DNA of 32,053 nucleotides from Candidatus Bathyarchaeota archaeon (GTDB taxonomy: Archaea; Thermoproteota; Bathyarchaeia; TCS64; B23): NCBI GenBank assembly GCA_937898665.1, contig CALEIY010000178.1, positions 1-32,053 of the forward strand, read 5' to 3'. The position numbers and the translations under genes were made by a program. Below the pieces are notes generated by a model, which saw only the letters and a list, made by a program, of their open reading frames with translations, searched no databases and was not told the origin of the DNA. Of the stretch, positions 23,283-30,568 are shown one piece after another. How positions within the stretch are numbered: the stretch's first letter is position 1; every line of letters begins with the position of its first letter.

Positions 23283-23440
23283 ACGACCATCCTCGAATCC
23301 CAGGCGATGCCTCGCCCTACGCTCTCAACAGGATACAAGCAATAATCCATAATATAGTTTAGAAAATTGATTCAGGAATGTAAAATTCGTTGGAGACTCG
23401 TTTCCCAGAGGTTATCTATCTCTAAGTCTTATTCAATCGC

Positions 23441-23449
23441 GATATTATT
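23441..23449 (+). promoter_or_regulatory. TATA-like box nearest to ftsZ
   Basis: GATATTATT is centred about 31 bases before the first ATG (23476), predicting transcription from about 23470-23474. If translation starts at the second ATG (23509), the leader holds AAGGAGGT at 23487-23494 and GAGGTG at 23500-23505. Confidence 0.45.
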
Positions 23450-23475
23450 GAGCCTCATAGAAACATCCGGAATTT

Positions 23476-24606
23476 ATGCGACATCTAAGGAGGTTCAAAG
23501 AGGTGTTAATGGAGAGAGCCCTTAAATTTAGGAGGGGGAGGGGAGAGGACCTTAAGAAGCCCGGTGAATGCCGGATCGCCATCGTGGGCGTGGGTGGATG
23601 TGGAAACAACACCATCAATAGATTGATGAGGCTAGGCGTTGAGGGGGCGGAGTGTATCGCGGTTAACACTGATATGCAGCACCTTGAGATGGTGAGGGCT
23701 CATAGGAAGATTTTGATAGGGGAGCGGATAACCCGAGGCTTCGGCGCGGGTAACATGCCCGATGTTGGGAGGGAGGCGATGCTTGAGAGCTCTGATGAGA
23801 TGGAGGAGCTCCTCTCGGGTATGGATATCGTCTTCGTCACCGCCGGCATGGGCGGTGGAACAGGAACAGGCGCGGCCCCCGTCATCGCGGAGATCGCCAG
23901 GAGATGTGGGGCGATCGTCATCGGCGTGGTCACCATGCCCTTCAAACATGAGAAGGGACGATTCGAGTATGCCCTCATGGGCCTCAATGAGATGAGGAGG
24001 GCGGCCCATACAACCGTCATTATAGATAACAACAAATTGATGGAGGTTGTCCCGGAGCTGCCGCTAGACTCGGCCTTCGCCGTCGCAGATAGGATTCTGG
24101 CGAACATGGTTAAGGGCATCGTCGAGACCATAGCTGTTCCAAGCCTCATAAACCTCGACTTCGCCGACTTCAAGACCATCATGTCCAAGGGGGATGTCGC
24201 CATCGTAGGCGTAGGCCAGGGCGAGGGAGAGCGGCGGGCCGAGGAGGCGGCTCAGAACGCCCTCAACCACGTGCTGCTCGACGTCGACTATAAGGGGGCG
24301 AGCGGCGCCCTAATCCACGTCAGCGGCGGCACCGATATGAGCCTAAGCGAGGCTGTTAGAGCTGCGGAATACGTCACGGAGCTTATGGATGAGGGGGCGA
24401 TGGTCATCTGGGGCGCGAGGGTCAACCCCGCGCTCAACAACCTTCTCAGGGTGACCTTAATACTCACCGGGGTTAGGTCCCCCCAGATCCTCGCTGGATA
24501 CCTCTTCCTGGAGCCTAACCTCTATAACCTGGAGCCCTACGCTGGCCCTGAGAAGCCGTTGAACCTAGATCTCAACCTGTATCAGATGGAGCAGAGGGAT
24601 TGGTGA
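23476..24606 (+). CDS. ftsZ: Cell division GTPase FtsZ
   Basis: The tubulin-like GTPase forms the division ring at midcell. GTP-binding elements are clear: AIVGVGGCGNNTINRL (T1), INTD-like AVNTDMQHLE, the tubulin signature GMGGGTGTGAAP (T4) and the catalytic T7 loop NLDFADFKTIM with both Asp residues. The C-terminal domain is complete; the tail after ~residue 350 is short (LNLYQMEQRDW), and no clear FtsA/SepF-binding motif was recognised. The first ATG (23476) gives 376 residues. The ATG at 23509 is an equally good candidate because two Shine-Dalgarno-like sites precede it and the first 11 residues are only basic filler. FtsZ with eS25 argues for a non-crenarchaeal TACK lineage. Its stop is two bases from the convergent PHP gene. 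Confidence 0.96.
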   Translation: MRHLRRFKEVLMERALKFRRGRGEDLKKPGECRIAIVGVGGCGNNTINRLMRLGVEGAECIAVNTDMQHLEMVRAHRKILIGERITRGFGAGNMPDVGREAMLESSDEMEELLSGMDIVFVTAGMGGGTGTGAAPVIAEIARRCGAIVIGVVTMPFKHEKGRFEYALMGLNEMRRAAHTTVIIDNNKLMEVVPELPLDSAFAVADRILANMVKGIVETIAVPSLINLDFADFKTIMSKGDVAIVGVGQGEGERRAEEAAQNALNHVLLDVDYKGASGALIHVSGGTDMSLSEAVRAAEYVTELMDEGAMVIWGARVNPALNNLLRVTLILTGVRSPQILAGYLFLEPNLYNLEPYAGPEKPLNLDLNLYQMEQRDW

Positions 24607-24608
24607 TC

Positions 24609-25241
24609 TCAGCGTAGGAGGAGCCTCAGCCTCTCTAGGGGTTTGAGGCCTCTCCCAGCGGCCTCGGTTCTCCCCTGTTTGATGGCCTTTAGGATGGCGT
24701 CTAGGCTCCTCTCCTCGGCCTCTATGAGGGTGTATGCCAGGCCGATGACCCATGGGGCGTGGGCGTCGCTTCCACCAGTCTCCGGTAAGCCAAGCCTCCT
24801 CGCCAGCTCCCTATTCCTCTCTAAGACCCATCTGTAGGGCATCTGCGTGGAGTTAGCCACCTCGACGGCGTTGAGGGGGACGCCATCCAGCTCATCTGCG
24901 TCAACCCAGCTCTTTAGAGGGGCGTAGGGATGGGCGATGATGGAGACAGCTCCCTGCTCAGCGATTAGATCAACGGTCTCGGCTATGGATAGCCCCTTTG
25001 GTATAGGCTCCTCCACGCCTAGAGCCAGGATGTGCCCTCCCCTAGCTGAGACCTCCACGCCAGGTATGACTACACAGTCATCCACATCTGGTATTTCGCT
25101 CAGCCCCTCCACGGTGTCATGATCCGTTACGGCGAATCCGTCTAGACCTCTCCGCCTACACCAATCTAACGCCTCCCCAAGGGTGACCACGGAGTCGCCG
25201 CTATGGATTGTGTGGACGTGGAGATCTATGCGAAGCCTCAT
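24609..25241 (-). CDS. PHP-domain metal-dependent phosphoesterase
   Basis: The protein shows the full PHP metal-binding set: DLHVHTIHSGD, VTDHDTVEG, IPGVEVSA, IIAHPYAP and GGSDAHAPWVIG. At 210 residues it is a free-standing PHP domain of the COG0613/COG1387 type, which hydrolyses phosphate esters of nucleotides or small molecules; the substrate is unknown. It begins with an ATG overlapping the methionyl-tRNA synthetase stop (ATGA), so the two are co-translated, but no functional link between the two families is established. Its 3' end is two bases from the convergent ftsZ end. Confidence 0.92.
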   Translation of the reverse strand: MRLRIDLHVHTIHSGDSVVTLGEALDWCRRRGLDGFAVTDHDTVEGLSEIPDVDDCVVIPGVEVSARGGHILALGVEEPIPKGLSIAETVDLIAEQGAVSIIAHPYAPLKSWVDADELDGVPLNAVEVANSTQMPYRWVLERNRELARRLGLPETGGSDAHAPWVIGLAYTLIEAEERSLDAILKAIKQGRTEAAGRGLKPLERLRLLLR

Positions 25242-26953
25242 CCCCCAGCCTCTCTAACCCTCCTCGCAATCCGCTCCGAGAGCTCCTCCACCTTCTCCTC
25301 CGGAATCTTCTCGAAGAGCGGCTTGGGCACGCCCAGCTTGAGGCCGACCTCTAGGGGAGCCAAAGCCTCCTCCAGCGGGACATTCTCCCGTTCACCGTAG
25401 CCGAGCTGCCTCCAGAGCTCCAAAGCCTTGAAGGGCATGATGGGCTCCATCAAAACCGCTATCGCCTTAGCCAGCCATAGGGCGTTATGGATGATCAGCT
25501 TAGCCGCCTCGGGATCGGTCTTAATACGCCTCCACGGCTCCCCCTCCTGTAGATATCGGTTTCCATAGGAGGCGACTGTCAAAACGGCGTCCACCACCCT
25601 CTTAAACTCGTATTCATCGAGTCCATGTCTAATCTCCATTATGGCCTCCTCCACGACGGCTTTGACACCACTCTCCACATCACCCTCTGGGATGACGCCG
25701 TAATTCCTCTTGGCGAAGAGGAGCGCCCTATAGAGGAAGTTTCCGAGGGTTGCTACCAGCTCATGGTTCACCTTTTCGGCGTAGGTTCTCCAGCTGAAGT
25801 CGAGGTCTCGGGTATGCCCCGTATAGGAGACGACGTAGTATCTCAGTGCATCTGGGTCTAGGCCCTCGTTGAGGTAGTCGTCCTCAACCCAGATGACGTA
25901 TCCACGGCTCTTAGAGAAGACCTTGCCCTCAACCTTAACCATCCCCGAGGCTATGACGGCGTAGGGGAGGCTGTATCCCGCCCCCTTCAACATGGCAGGC
26001 CAGAAGATGCAGTGATGGTAGATGATGTCGCCGCCGATGAAGTGGATGATGTAGCCAGGGCCACGCCAGAAGTATTCCCAGTCGCCGCCGGTTCTCTGAG
26101 CCCACTCCTCCGTCGAGCTGATATAGCCTATCGGGGCGTCAACCCAGACGTAGAGGACGAGACCCTCCTCCCCTGGGAACTTCACGCCCCAGTCTAGGTT
26201 CCTGGTGATGTTCCAATCCCTCAAACCCTTCTCAACCCACTGTAGGGCGTAGTTCCTCGCGTTCTCGGTTCCATCCATCTGCTTTAGGAAATCTCTGAGG
26301 AAATCCTCGAAGGCCGTCAACTTGAAGAAGTAATGCCTTGTCTCCCTCATCTCGGGTTTCGAGCCGCAAATTCGGCATCTCGGCTCCAGGAGCTCCCCAG
26401 GCTCCAGGTGGCGTCCACAACCCTGATCACATTCATCTCCCCTTGCCTCGGCGCCGCAATAAGGGCAGATGCCCCTCAGATACCGGTCTGGGAGGAAGCG
26501 TTTACATGTGGGGCAGTAGGGCAGCCTCAGAATCTTCGGGTAGATGTAGCCCCTCTTCATCAATTCGAGGACGATCTGCTGTGTTCTATGGTGGTTTAAT
26601 GGGTCGTCGGTGCTGCCATAGTTGTCGAAGATGATGCCAAGCCTTGGGAAGAGCTCCTTGAAGTGTCGATGATATCGCTCGACGATCTCCCTCGGGGAGA
26701 CGCCCTCCTCCTCAGCCTTCACGGTGATCGGCGTCCCATGGGTGTCGGAGCCGCAGACGAAGACAACCTCCTGCCCCATCTTCCTCAGAAACCTAACGAA
26801 GACGTCGGCTGGGACATAGGTTCTGAGATGCGCTATATGGCAGGGGCCATTAACATAGGGGAGGCCACATGTGACTAGGACAGGTCGATCCTTCGGATAC
26901 TTGAAGACCTCCTCCCTGAGCTTAGAACACCCCCGGGATGAATGGGTGGGCAC
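25238..26953 (-). CDS. metG: Methionyl-tRNA synthetase
   Basis: This class I synthetase charges tRNAMet. VLVTCGLPYVNGPCHIAHLRTY holds the HIGH-type motif (HIAH), CGSDTHGTPI follows, and the KMSKS-type loop is VFSKSRG. The zinc region has four knuckle-type Cys pairs (CPTC, CPYC, CDQGC, CRIC), the extended archaeal arrangement. The C-terminal anticodon domain is present; no EMAP-II tRNA-binding tail follows. The ORF track starts at 27082 with 43 residues unlike the family. I prefer the GTG at 26953, because TTATAT is centred 25 bases upstream and no ATG/GTG/TTG occurs in frame between it and the conserved core. That gives 571 residues with ~15 extra at the N-terminus. Confidence 0.93.
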   Translation of the reverse strand: MPTHSSRGCSKLREEVFKYPKDRPVLVTCGLPYVNGPCHIAHLRTYVPADVFVRFLRKMGQEVVFVCGSDTHGTPITVKAEEEGVSPREIVERYHRHFKELFPRLGIIFDNYGSTDDPLNHHRTQQIVLELMKRGYIYPKILRLPYCPTCKRFLPDRYLRGICPYCGAEARGDECDQGCGRHLEPGELLEPRCRICGSKPEMRETRHYFFKLTAFEDFLRDFLKQMDGTENARNYALQWVEKGLRDWNITRNLDWGVKFPGEEGLVLYVWVDAPIGYISSTEEWAQRTGGDWEYFWRGPGYIIHFIGGDIIYHHCIFWPAMLKGAGYSLPYAVIASGMVKVEGKVFSKSRGYVIWVEDDYLNEGLDPDALRYYVVSYTGHTRDLDFSWRTYAEKVNHELVATLGNFLYRALLFAKRNYGVIPEGDVESGVKAVVEEAIMEIRHGLDEYEFKRVVDAVLTVASYGNRYLQEGEPWRRIKTDPEAAKLIIHNALWLAKAIAVLMEPIMPFKALELWRQLGYGERENVPLEEALAPLEVGLKLGVPKPLFEKIPEEKVEELSERIARRVREAGG

Positions 26954-26973
26954 ACCTCTTAAACCTTTCAGCC

Positions 26974-26981
26974 GATATAAG
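26974..26981 (-). promoter_or_regulatory. TATA-like box for metG
   Basis: CTTATATC on the minus strand is centred about 25 bases before the GTG at 26953 and helps choose that start over the upstream one in the ORF track. Confidence 0.45.
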
Positions 26982-27072
26982 AACCCTCCCCATTCTCTCA
27001 GGCTCGATGCTCCATGAGACACTATACTCTGCTTGAAGCTCTTCCTAAGCTCCCTCACCCCTCGAAGTGATG

Positions 27073-27097
27073 GAAGCCTCAATATTTGGGAGGCTTC
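27073..27097 (-). terminator. Hairpin downstream of the MFS transporter gene, possible terminator or processing site
   Basis: GAAGCCTC and GAGGCTTC form a perfect 8-bp inverted repeat around the 9-base loop AATATTTGG. It lies ~50 bases beyond the MFS stop and ~95 bases upstream of the metG TATA box, all on the minus strand. There is no following T-run on this strand, so a classical terminator is uncertain. An operator or an RNA-processing hairpin are alternatives. Confidence 0.4.
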
Positions 27098-27146
27098 GCA
27101 TATCCTCCACCTTCGCCATCGCCCTTATCATGCCTCGGATAGCTCC

Positions 27147-28364
27147 CTAATCCGCGTCATCGCCTTCACTTCTATAGGTCTCCGTTGAGAGGAGGAAGAA
27201 GAGAATGGAGAGGAGGAGGGTTGAGAGGACGAGGAGATTCGAGGCATGATAGCCACCCGTCAGATCTATAAGGTATCCATAGAGGGGGGAGGCGAGAGTG
27301 AAGCAGAGGAAGCCGAGGAAGTTTAACAGGCCGAGGGCCACGCCTGAACCCCTCCCCATCATCTCCGTGATCATGGAGAAGGGTAGAACCCAGGACGAGG
27401 AGGAGAGGCCTAGGAGAAAGGCGAGAAGGGCATATAGGGATTGGGAGGAGCCTAGGGATGTCTCCATGATGGCGATGAGGAGGAGCAGCTGTATGATGGA
27501 GCATCCGATCAGGGGGCGCCTCCGACTCCTCATCCTATTCGATATGAGAGGTATGATGATGCATCCAGGTATTCCGGCGATGGTGTAGATGCTGGAGACA
27601 AATCCAGCCTCAAGGTAGGTTAAACCCCCATTCTCCATGAGATACTTTGGAAGCCATGAGAGGAAGACCCATCCAAAGTTCATCAAGGCGTATCCAACGT
27701 AGATCGGATAGAGCTCCCTCCTATTTAGCGCCCTTAGGAGGAGGGTTGAGAGCCGCCCCTCCGAGTCTCCCCCCACCCTGTAGGGGCCTTCCCTCAATAA
27801 TAGGAGGTAGAGGACCTCGCTTAGAGCTAGGATTATGAGGGAGATGAGGTAGAGCAGCCTCCAGCTTCCTAGAAGGGAGATGAAGATGGGGAATCCTATA
27901 TAGGCGGTGGAGGAGCCGATGCCGGAGGCGGCGCTTAGAATCCCTATGGCGGTGGCGCCATCCCTAAACCAGCTTGACAGAAGCTTCACCGAGTTGATGT
28001 AGAAGATGCTGAAGCCGAATCCGAGGAGCATCTGAGCGATGAAGAAGGAGTAGAAGCCCCTCGACAGGTAGATGAGTGAACCCCCAAGGATCGATATAAG
28101 GGTGAAACCGATTATCGCCCTCCTAGGGCCTATGGTCTCCGAGAGGACGCCGCTGACGAGCTGCATGAAGGTATATAGTATGAAGAAGGCTGAGAGGATG
28201 AGGCCCATCTCGGAGTAGGAGAGGCCAAACTCCTCCATGAGGATTGGGCTGAGGGCTGAGGCTGCTGATCTAAGCAGGTTCTCCGTGACGTATCCCAGGA
28301 AGAGTATTGAGAGCGTGAGATAGGCTCTACCCCTCAACGTGTTCCCACAATATCCACCTCTCAA
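27147..28364 (-). CDS. Major facilitator superfamily transporter
   Basis: The 405-residue protein has about 12 hydrophobic helices in two halves split by a charged loop (~residues 195-215). An MFS A-motif-like stretch, GVLSETIGPRRAI, follows helix 2, and ISNRMRSRRRP is the equivalent in the second half. The best general resemblance is to the anion/sugar-phosphate (OPA/NNP-like) porters; the substrate cannot be named. No signal peptide is expected. Start choice is open: the TTG at 28364, whose TATA-like candidate is GATAAAG near 28390, or the TTG at 28337, which fits ATTAAATTT near 28368. The first nine residues of the long form are not membrane-like, so the shorter form is plausible. Confidence 0.88.
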   Translation of the reverse strand: MRGGYCGNTLRGRAYLTLSILFLGYVTENLLRSAASALSPILMEEFGLSYSEMGLILSAFFILYTFMQLVSGVLSETIGPRRAIIGFTLISILGGSLIYLSRGFYSFFIAQMLLGFGFSIFYINSVKLLSSWFRDGATAIGILSAASGIGSSTAYIGFPIFISLLGSWRLLYLISLIILALSEVLYLLLLREGPYRVGGDSEGRLSTLLLRALNRRELYPIYVGYALMNFGWVFLSWLPKYLMENGGLTYLEAGFVSSIYTIAGIPGCIIIPLISNRMRSRRRPLIGCSIIQLLLLIAIMETSLGSSQSLYALLAFLLGLSSSSWVLPFSMITEMMGRGSGVALGLLNFLGFLCFTLASPLYGYLIDLTGGYHASNLLVLSTLLLSILFFLLSTETYRSEGDDAD

Positions 28365-28386
28365 ATTTAATGCTTTGCGACGGAAT

Positions 28387-28393
28387 CTTTATC
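28387..28393 (+). promoter_or_regulatory. TATA-like box for mtnP
   Basis: CTTTATC is centred about 30 bases before the ATG at 28420, predicting a 3-4 base leader. The same AT stretch read in reverse may serve the MFS gene. Confidence 0.4.
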
Positions 28394-28419
28394 GGATGAG
28401 CTGAGATGCTCTAATCGAT

Positions 28420-29214
28420 ATGGAGAAGCCAAGGGCTGAGATCGGTATAATAGGTGGAACGGGGGTCTACGATCCCGGAATTCTGGAGGATGTCAGGGAG
28501 ATTAAGGTCTATACACCCTATGGGGCGCCCTCAGACCTCATAACCCTCGGAACTTATAAGGGGCGGCGGATCGCCTTCATCCCCCGCCATGGGAGAGGCC
28601 ATCAGATTCCCCCGCATAGGATCAACAATAGGGCCAACATCTGGGCGCTCAAGGAGCTGGGCGTCCAGCGTATCATAGCCAGCTCAGCGGTTGGAAGCCT
28701 CCGAGAGGATTATCGGCCAGGGGACTTCGTCATCCCAGACCAGTTCATAGACCGCACCAAGGGGCGTCCAGACACCTTCTATGAGGGGGGACAGCTCTGC
28801 CACATCTCCATGGCCGACCCCTTCTGCCCCCAGCTAAGGGAGTTCTTCATAGAATTCGCCAGGAAGCTCGGCCTAAGGGTTCACCCAAGGGGAACCTACG
28901 TCTGCATTCAGGGGCCACGATTCTCGACGAGGGCCGAGTCAAGGCTCTTCAGGAGCTGGGGCGCCGACATCATAGGGATGACCCTCTACCCCGAATGCGT
29001 CCTCGCCAGGGAGGCTGAGATATGCTATGTCTCCGTCGCCATGGTCACCGACTACGATGTCTGGGCTGAGAAGCCGGTTTCGACGCAGGAGATCGTGGAG
29101 ACCATGCGCAGAAACGTCGAGAACTTCAGGAAGCTCATAATGGAGGCGATACCGGAGATTCCGAGGGAGAGAACCTGTAAATGTGGCGAAGCCCTAAAGG
29201 AGGCGTTGATATAG
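28420..29214 (+). CDS. mtnP: S-methyl-5'-thioadenosine phosphorylase
   Basis: The enzyme splits methylthioadenosine with phosphate into adenine and 5-methylthioribose-1-phosphate, recycling the by-product of polyamine synthesis and radical-SAM chemistry. The N-terminus [14 protein letters not shown], the phosphate/ribose region [21 protein letters not shown] and the base-site VTDYDVWA are typical; the Asp pair in DYD favours 6-amino purines over guanine or hypoxanthine. The C-terminus ends in CKCG, a CxC motif that can form a stabilising disulfide in hyperthermophilic homologues. Length (264) is normal. It stands alone; the PRTase-like gene converges three bases beyond its stop. Confidence 0.95.
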   Translation: MEKPRAEIGIIGGTGVYDPGILEDVREIKVYTPYGAPSDLITLGTYKGRRIAFIPRHGRGHQIPPHRINNRANIWALKELGVQRIIASSAVGSLREDYRPGDFVIPDQFIDRTKGRPDTFYEGGQLCHISMADPFCPQLREFFIEFARKLGLRVHPRGTYVCIQGPRFSTRAESRLFRSWGADIIGMTLYPECVLAREAEICYVSVAMVTDYDVWAEKPVSTQEIVETMRRNVENFRKLIMEAIPEIPRERTCKCGEALKEALI

Positions 29215-29217
29215 GCT

Positions 29218-29658
29218 TCAGACCCCTCGACGTCTATGGAGCTCCCAGGGATAGATGACTCCCTCACCGAGCGAGTGATGATAGTCGACGGCGACCTTCG
29301 AAGACCTTGGAAGCAGCAGTGTGGCGGTTCTGATCTCTGAAGCCCCATAACCTCTCAGATTTTGTATGGCGTCTCCAAGGGCGTCGGCGGCCTCCTCCAC
29401 GTCGAATACGATTAGGATCCGCCTATTCCTCAACTCCAGGGTTGAGATTCTCCCCACATCGATGGGGATGTTAGCATGAAGCGTTATGAGGTCTGAGACG
29501 CCGAGGTGATCTGAGAGGAGTCTGGCGAAGACCCAGCCTCGCCTTCCGAGGCCGATGATGACGTCTGGCTTGAAGCTGGAAGCCCTGATCCCATCGGCCA
29601 GCTCCCCGATGAGACGGTGGAGCTGATACCATCCTATCGGTTTCCCCCCTCTCGGCAA
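29218..29658 (-). CDS. Type I phosphoribosyltransferase-fold protein with degenerate PRPP loop
   Basis: The 146-residue protein matches COG2236-like archaeal purine phosphoribosyltransferases in fold: WYQLHRLIGELADGI, FKPDVIIGLGRRGWVFARLLSDHLGV, and the C-terminal EGVIYPWE. The PRPP-binding loop, normally VDDVxDTGxT, reads ILIVFDVEEAADALG here. The first acid and the TG(K/E)T part are missing, though one Asp and two Glu remain. The protein may therefore bind a nucleotide or ribose-phosphate without normal transferase activity, or use an altered loop. It starts with TTG; CTTTATTCC ~30 bases upstream on this strand is a likely TATA box. It converges on mtnP, a purine-releasing enzyme, so a link to purine salvage or sensing is possible. 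Confidence 0.82.
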   Translation of the reverse strand: MPRGGKPIGWYQLHRLIGELADGIRASSFKPDVIIGLGRRGWVFARLLSDHLGVSDLITLHANIPIDVGRISTLELRNRRILIVFDVEEAADALGDAIQNLRGYGASEIRTATLLLPRSSKVAVDYHHSLGEGVIYPWELHRRRGV

Positions 29659-29748
29659 GGTTCAACCCCACTTACCTTAAATGGGAATAAAGATTTGTCG
29701 ACTCTCCACATCGAGCCTATGGAGATACCTTTAACTAAACGATTAACA

Positions 29749-29786
29749 TCGCATCTGGAATGAAAGGGTCTATATGGGAGATGCGA
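29749..29786 (+). promoter_or_regulatory. aIF2 beta promoter: TATA-like box inside an 8-bp inverted repeat
   Basis: TATATG at 29771-29776 is centred ~32 bases before the ATG at 29806. It lies between perfect arms TCGCATCT (29749-29756) and AGATGCGA (29779-29786), 22 bases apart. A protein bound to both arms, or a cruciform, would block the core promoter. An alternative upstream TATA-like box is CTTTAACTAAA near 29729. Confidence 0.4.
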
Positions 29787-29805
29787 GTAGATTGTGTGAG
29801 AGTTG

Positions 29806-30216
29806 ATGAAGCTGAGCTATGAGGAGATGCTGGAGAGGGCCTTCGCCAGGCTGCCGAGACACGTCACAAAGTCGGAGAGGTTTGTCATTCCAGAGCCGGA
29901 TGTGAGGCAGTTCGGTAGGAGAACCCTCATACTCAACTTCAAGGAGATATGCGACGAGCTCCGCAGAGACCCCGATCACCTGTTGAGGTATCTCTCCGGC
30001 GAATTGGCGACCCTCGCCACCTTCGACGGAGTGAGGGCTGTCTTCAAGGGAAACTTCAACCCCCAGACCATTAGAAGCCTCATAAGACGCTACACCGAGC
30101 GCTACGTCATCTGCCCCGTCTGTAAGAGACCCGACACCAGATTGGTTCGTGAGAAGCGCCTATGGTTCCTCCAGTGCGAGGCCTGCGGAGCCCGATCATC
30201 GCTTGGGACGAGCTGA
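29806..30216 (+). CDS. eif2B_arch: Translation initiation factor aIF2, beta subunit
   Basis: The 136-residue protein is a complete archaeal aIF2 beta. It has an N-terminal helix (YEEMLERAFARLP) that contacts the gamma subunit, a central alpha/beta domain (RRTLILNFKEICDELRRDPDHLLRYLSGEL and VFKGNF), and a C-terminal zinc ribbon with CPVCKRPDT and CEACGA. aIF2 delivers initiator Met-tRNA to the small subunit. The ORF track starts at a TTG at 29803, but the ATG at 29806 follows directly and is preferred. DUF424 begins six bases after the stop, a pairing seen in many archaea. The symbol given is descriptive; archaeal naming varies. Confidence 0.96.
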   Translation: MKLSYEEMLERAFARLPRHVTKSERFVIPEPDVRQFGRRTLILNFKEICDELRRDPDHLLRYLSGELATLATFDGVRAVFKGNFNPQTIRSLIRRYTERYVICPVCKRPDTRLVREKRLWFLQCEACGARSSLGTS

Positions 30217-30222
30217 GGGGAG

Positions 30223-30522
30223 ATGGCTGAGGTATACCTGAAGGTGATGAGGCATGGCAGGGACACCCTTGTAGCCGTCTGCGACGCCGAGCTCCTCGGG
30301 AAGACCCTTGAGGGCGGGCGAGTCCCCTTCAAGGTGAATGAACACTTCTACAAGGGCGTCGAGGCCACCGTGGAGGAGGCGCTGGAGGCGATGAGGAAGG
30401 CCACCATCTGTAACCTCGTCGGCAGACGGATCGTGGAGGCGGCCATACGCTGCGGGATGGTTCACGAGAAGGCAGTCATATACTTCGGCGACGTCCCCCA
30501 TGCTCAGATCATCCATCTATGA
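30223..30522 (+). CDS. DUF424 family protein
   Basis: The 99-residue protein has the DUF424 pattern: YLKVMRHGRDTLVAVCDAELLGKTL near the start, FYKG at the centre, and TICNLVGRRIVEAAIRCGMV followed by the conserved end YFGDVPHAQII. This is an archaea-specific family of unknown function, commonly encoded beside aIF2 beta, which suggests a role in translation or tRNA handling. Here GGGGAG precedes the ATG and only six bases separate it from aIF2 beta, so the two are almost certainly co-transcribed. The last conserved segment is rich in possible ligand contacts (Asp, His) but no known catalytic motif is present. Confidence 0.92.
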   Translation: MAEVYLKVMRHGRDTLVAVCDAELLGKTLEGGRVPFKVNEHFYKGVEATVEEALEAMRKATICNLVGRRIVEAAIRCGMVHEKAVIYFGDVPHAQIIHL

Positions 30523-30528
30523 CAGACC

Positions 30529-30536
30529 CTTTAAAG
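30529..30536 (+). promoter_or_regulatory. TATA-like box for ahcY
   Basis: CTTTAAAG begins six bases after the DUF424 stop and predicts transcription from about 30559. That leaves a ~10-base leader containing GGTGA (30559-30563), which is five or six bases before the TTG start. Confidence 0.5.
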
Positions 30537-30568
30537 CCCTGAACTCCTTCTCTACTCGGTGAAACTCT

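Larger units (their letters stand above)
23133..23475 (+). other. 343-base gene-free region upstream of ftsZ with several dyads
   Basis: This is the longest stretch without a gene, and it becomes clearly more AT-rich toward ftsZ. It contains three compact inverted repeats: GGAGAT/ATCTCC around a 6-base loop (23197-23214); a perfect 15-base palindrome ATAATAGACTATTAT (23268-23282); and GGCGA/TCGCC around the tetraloop TGCC (23303-23316). Several TATA-like stretches are present (near 23184-23190, 23350-23360 and 23441-23449). No tRNA, no C/D-box snoRNA with both boxes and no ORF with coding character was found. It may be a long regulated promoter or leader for ftsZ, or hide a small RNA; the sequence does not decide. 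Confidence 0.6.

Noticed and set aside
23293-23300. TCGAATCC, resembling a tRNA T-loop
   Set aside because: No T-arm stem, anticodon arm or acceptor stem can be paired around it on either strand.
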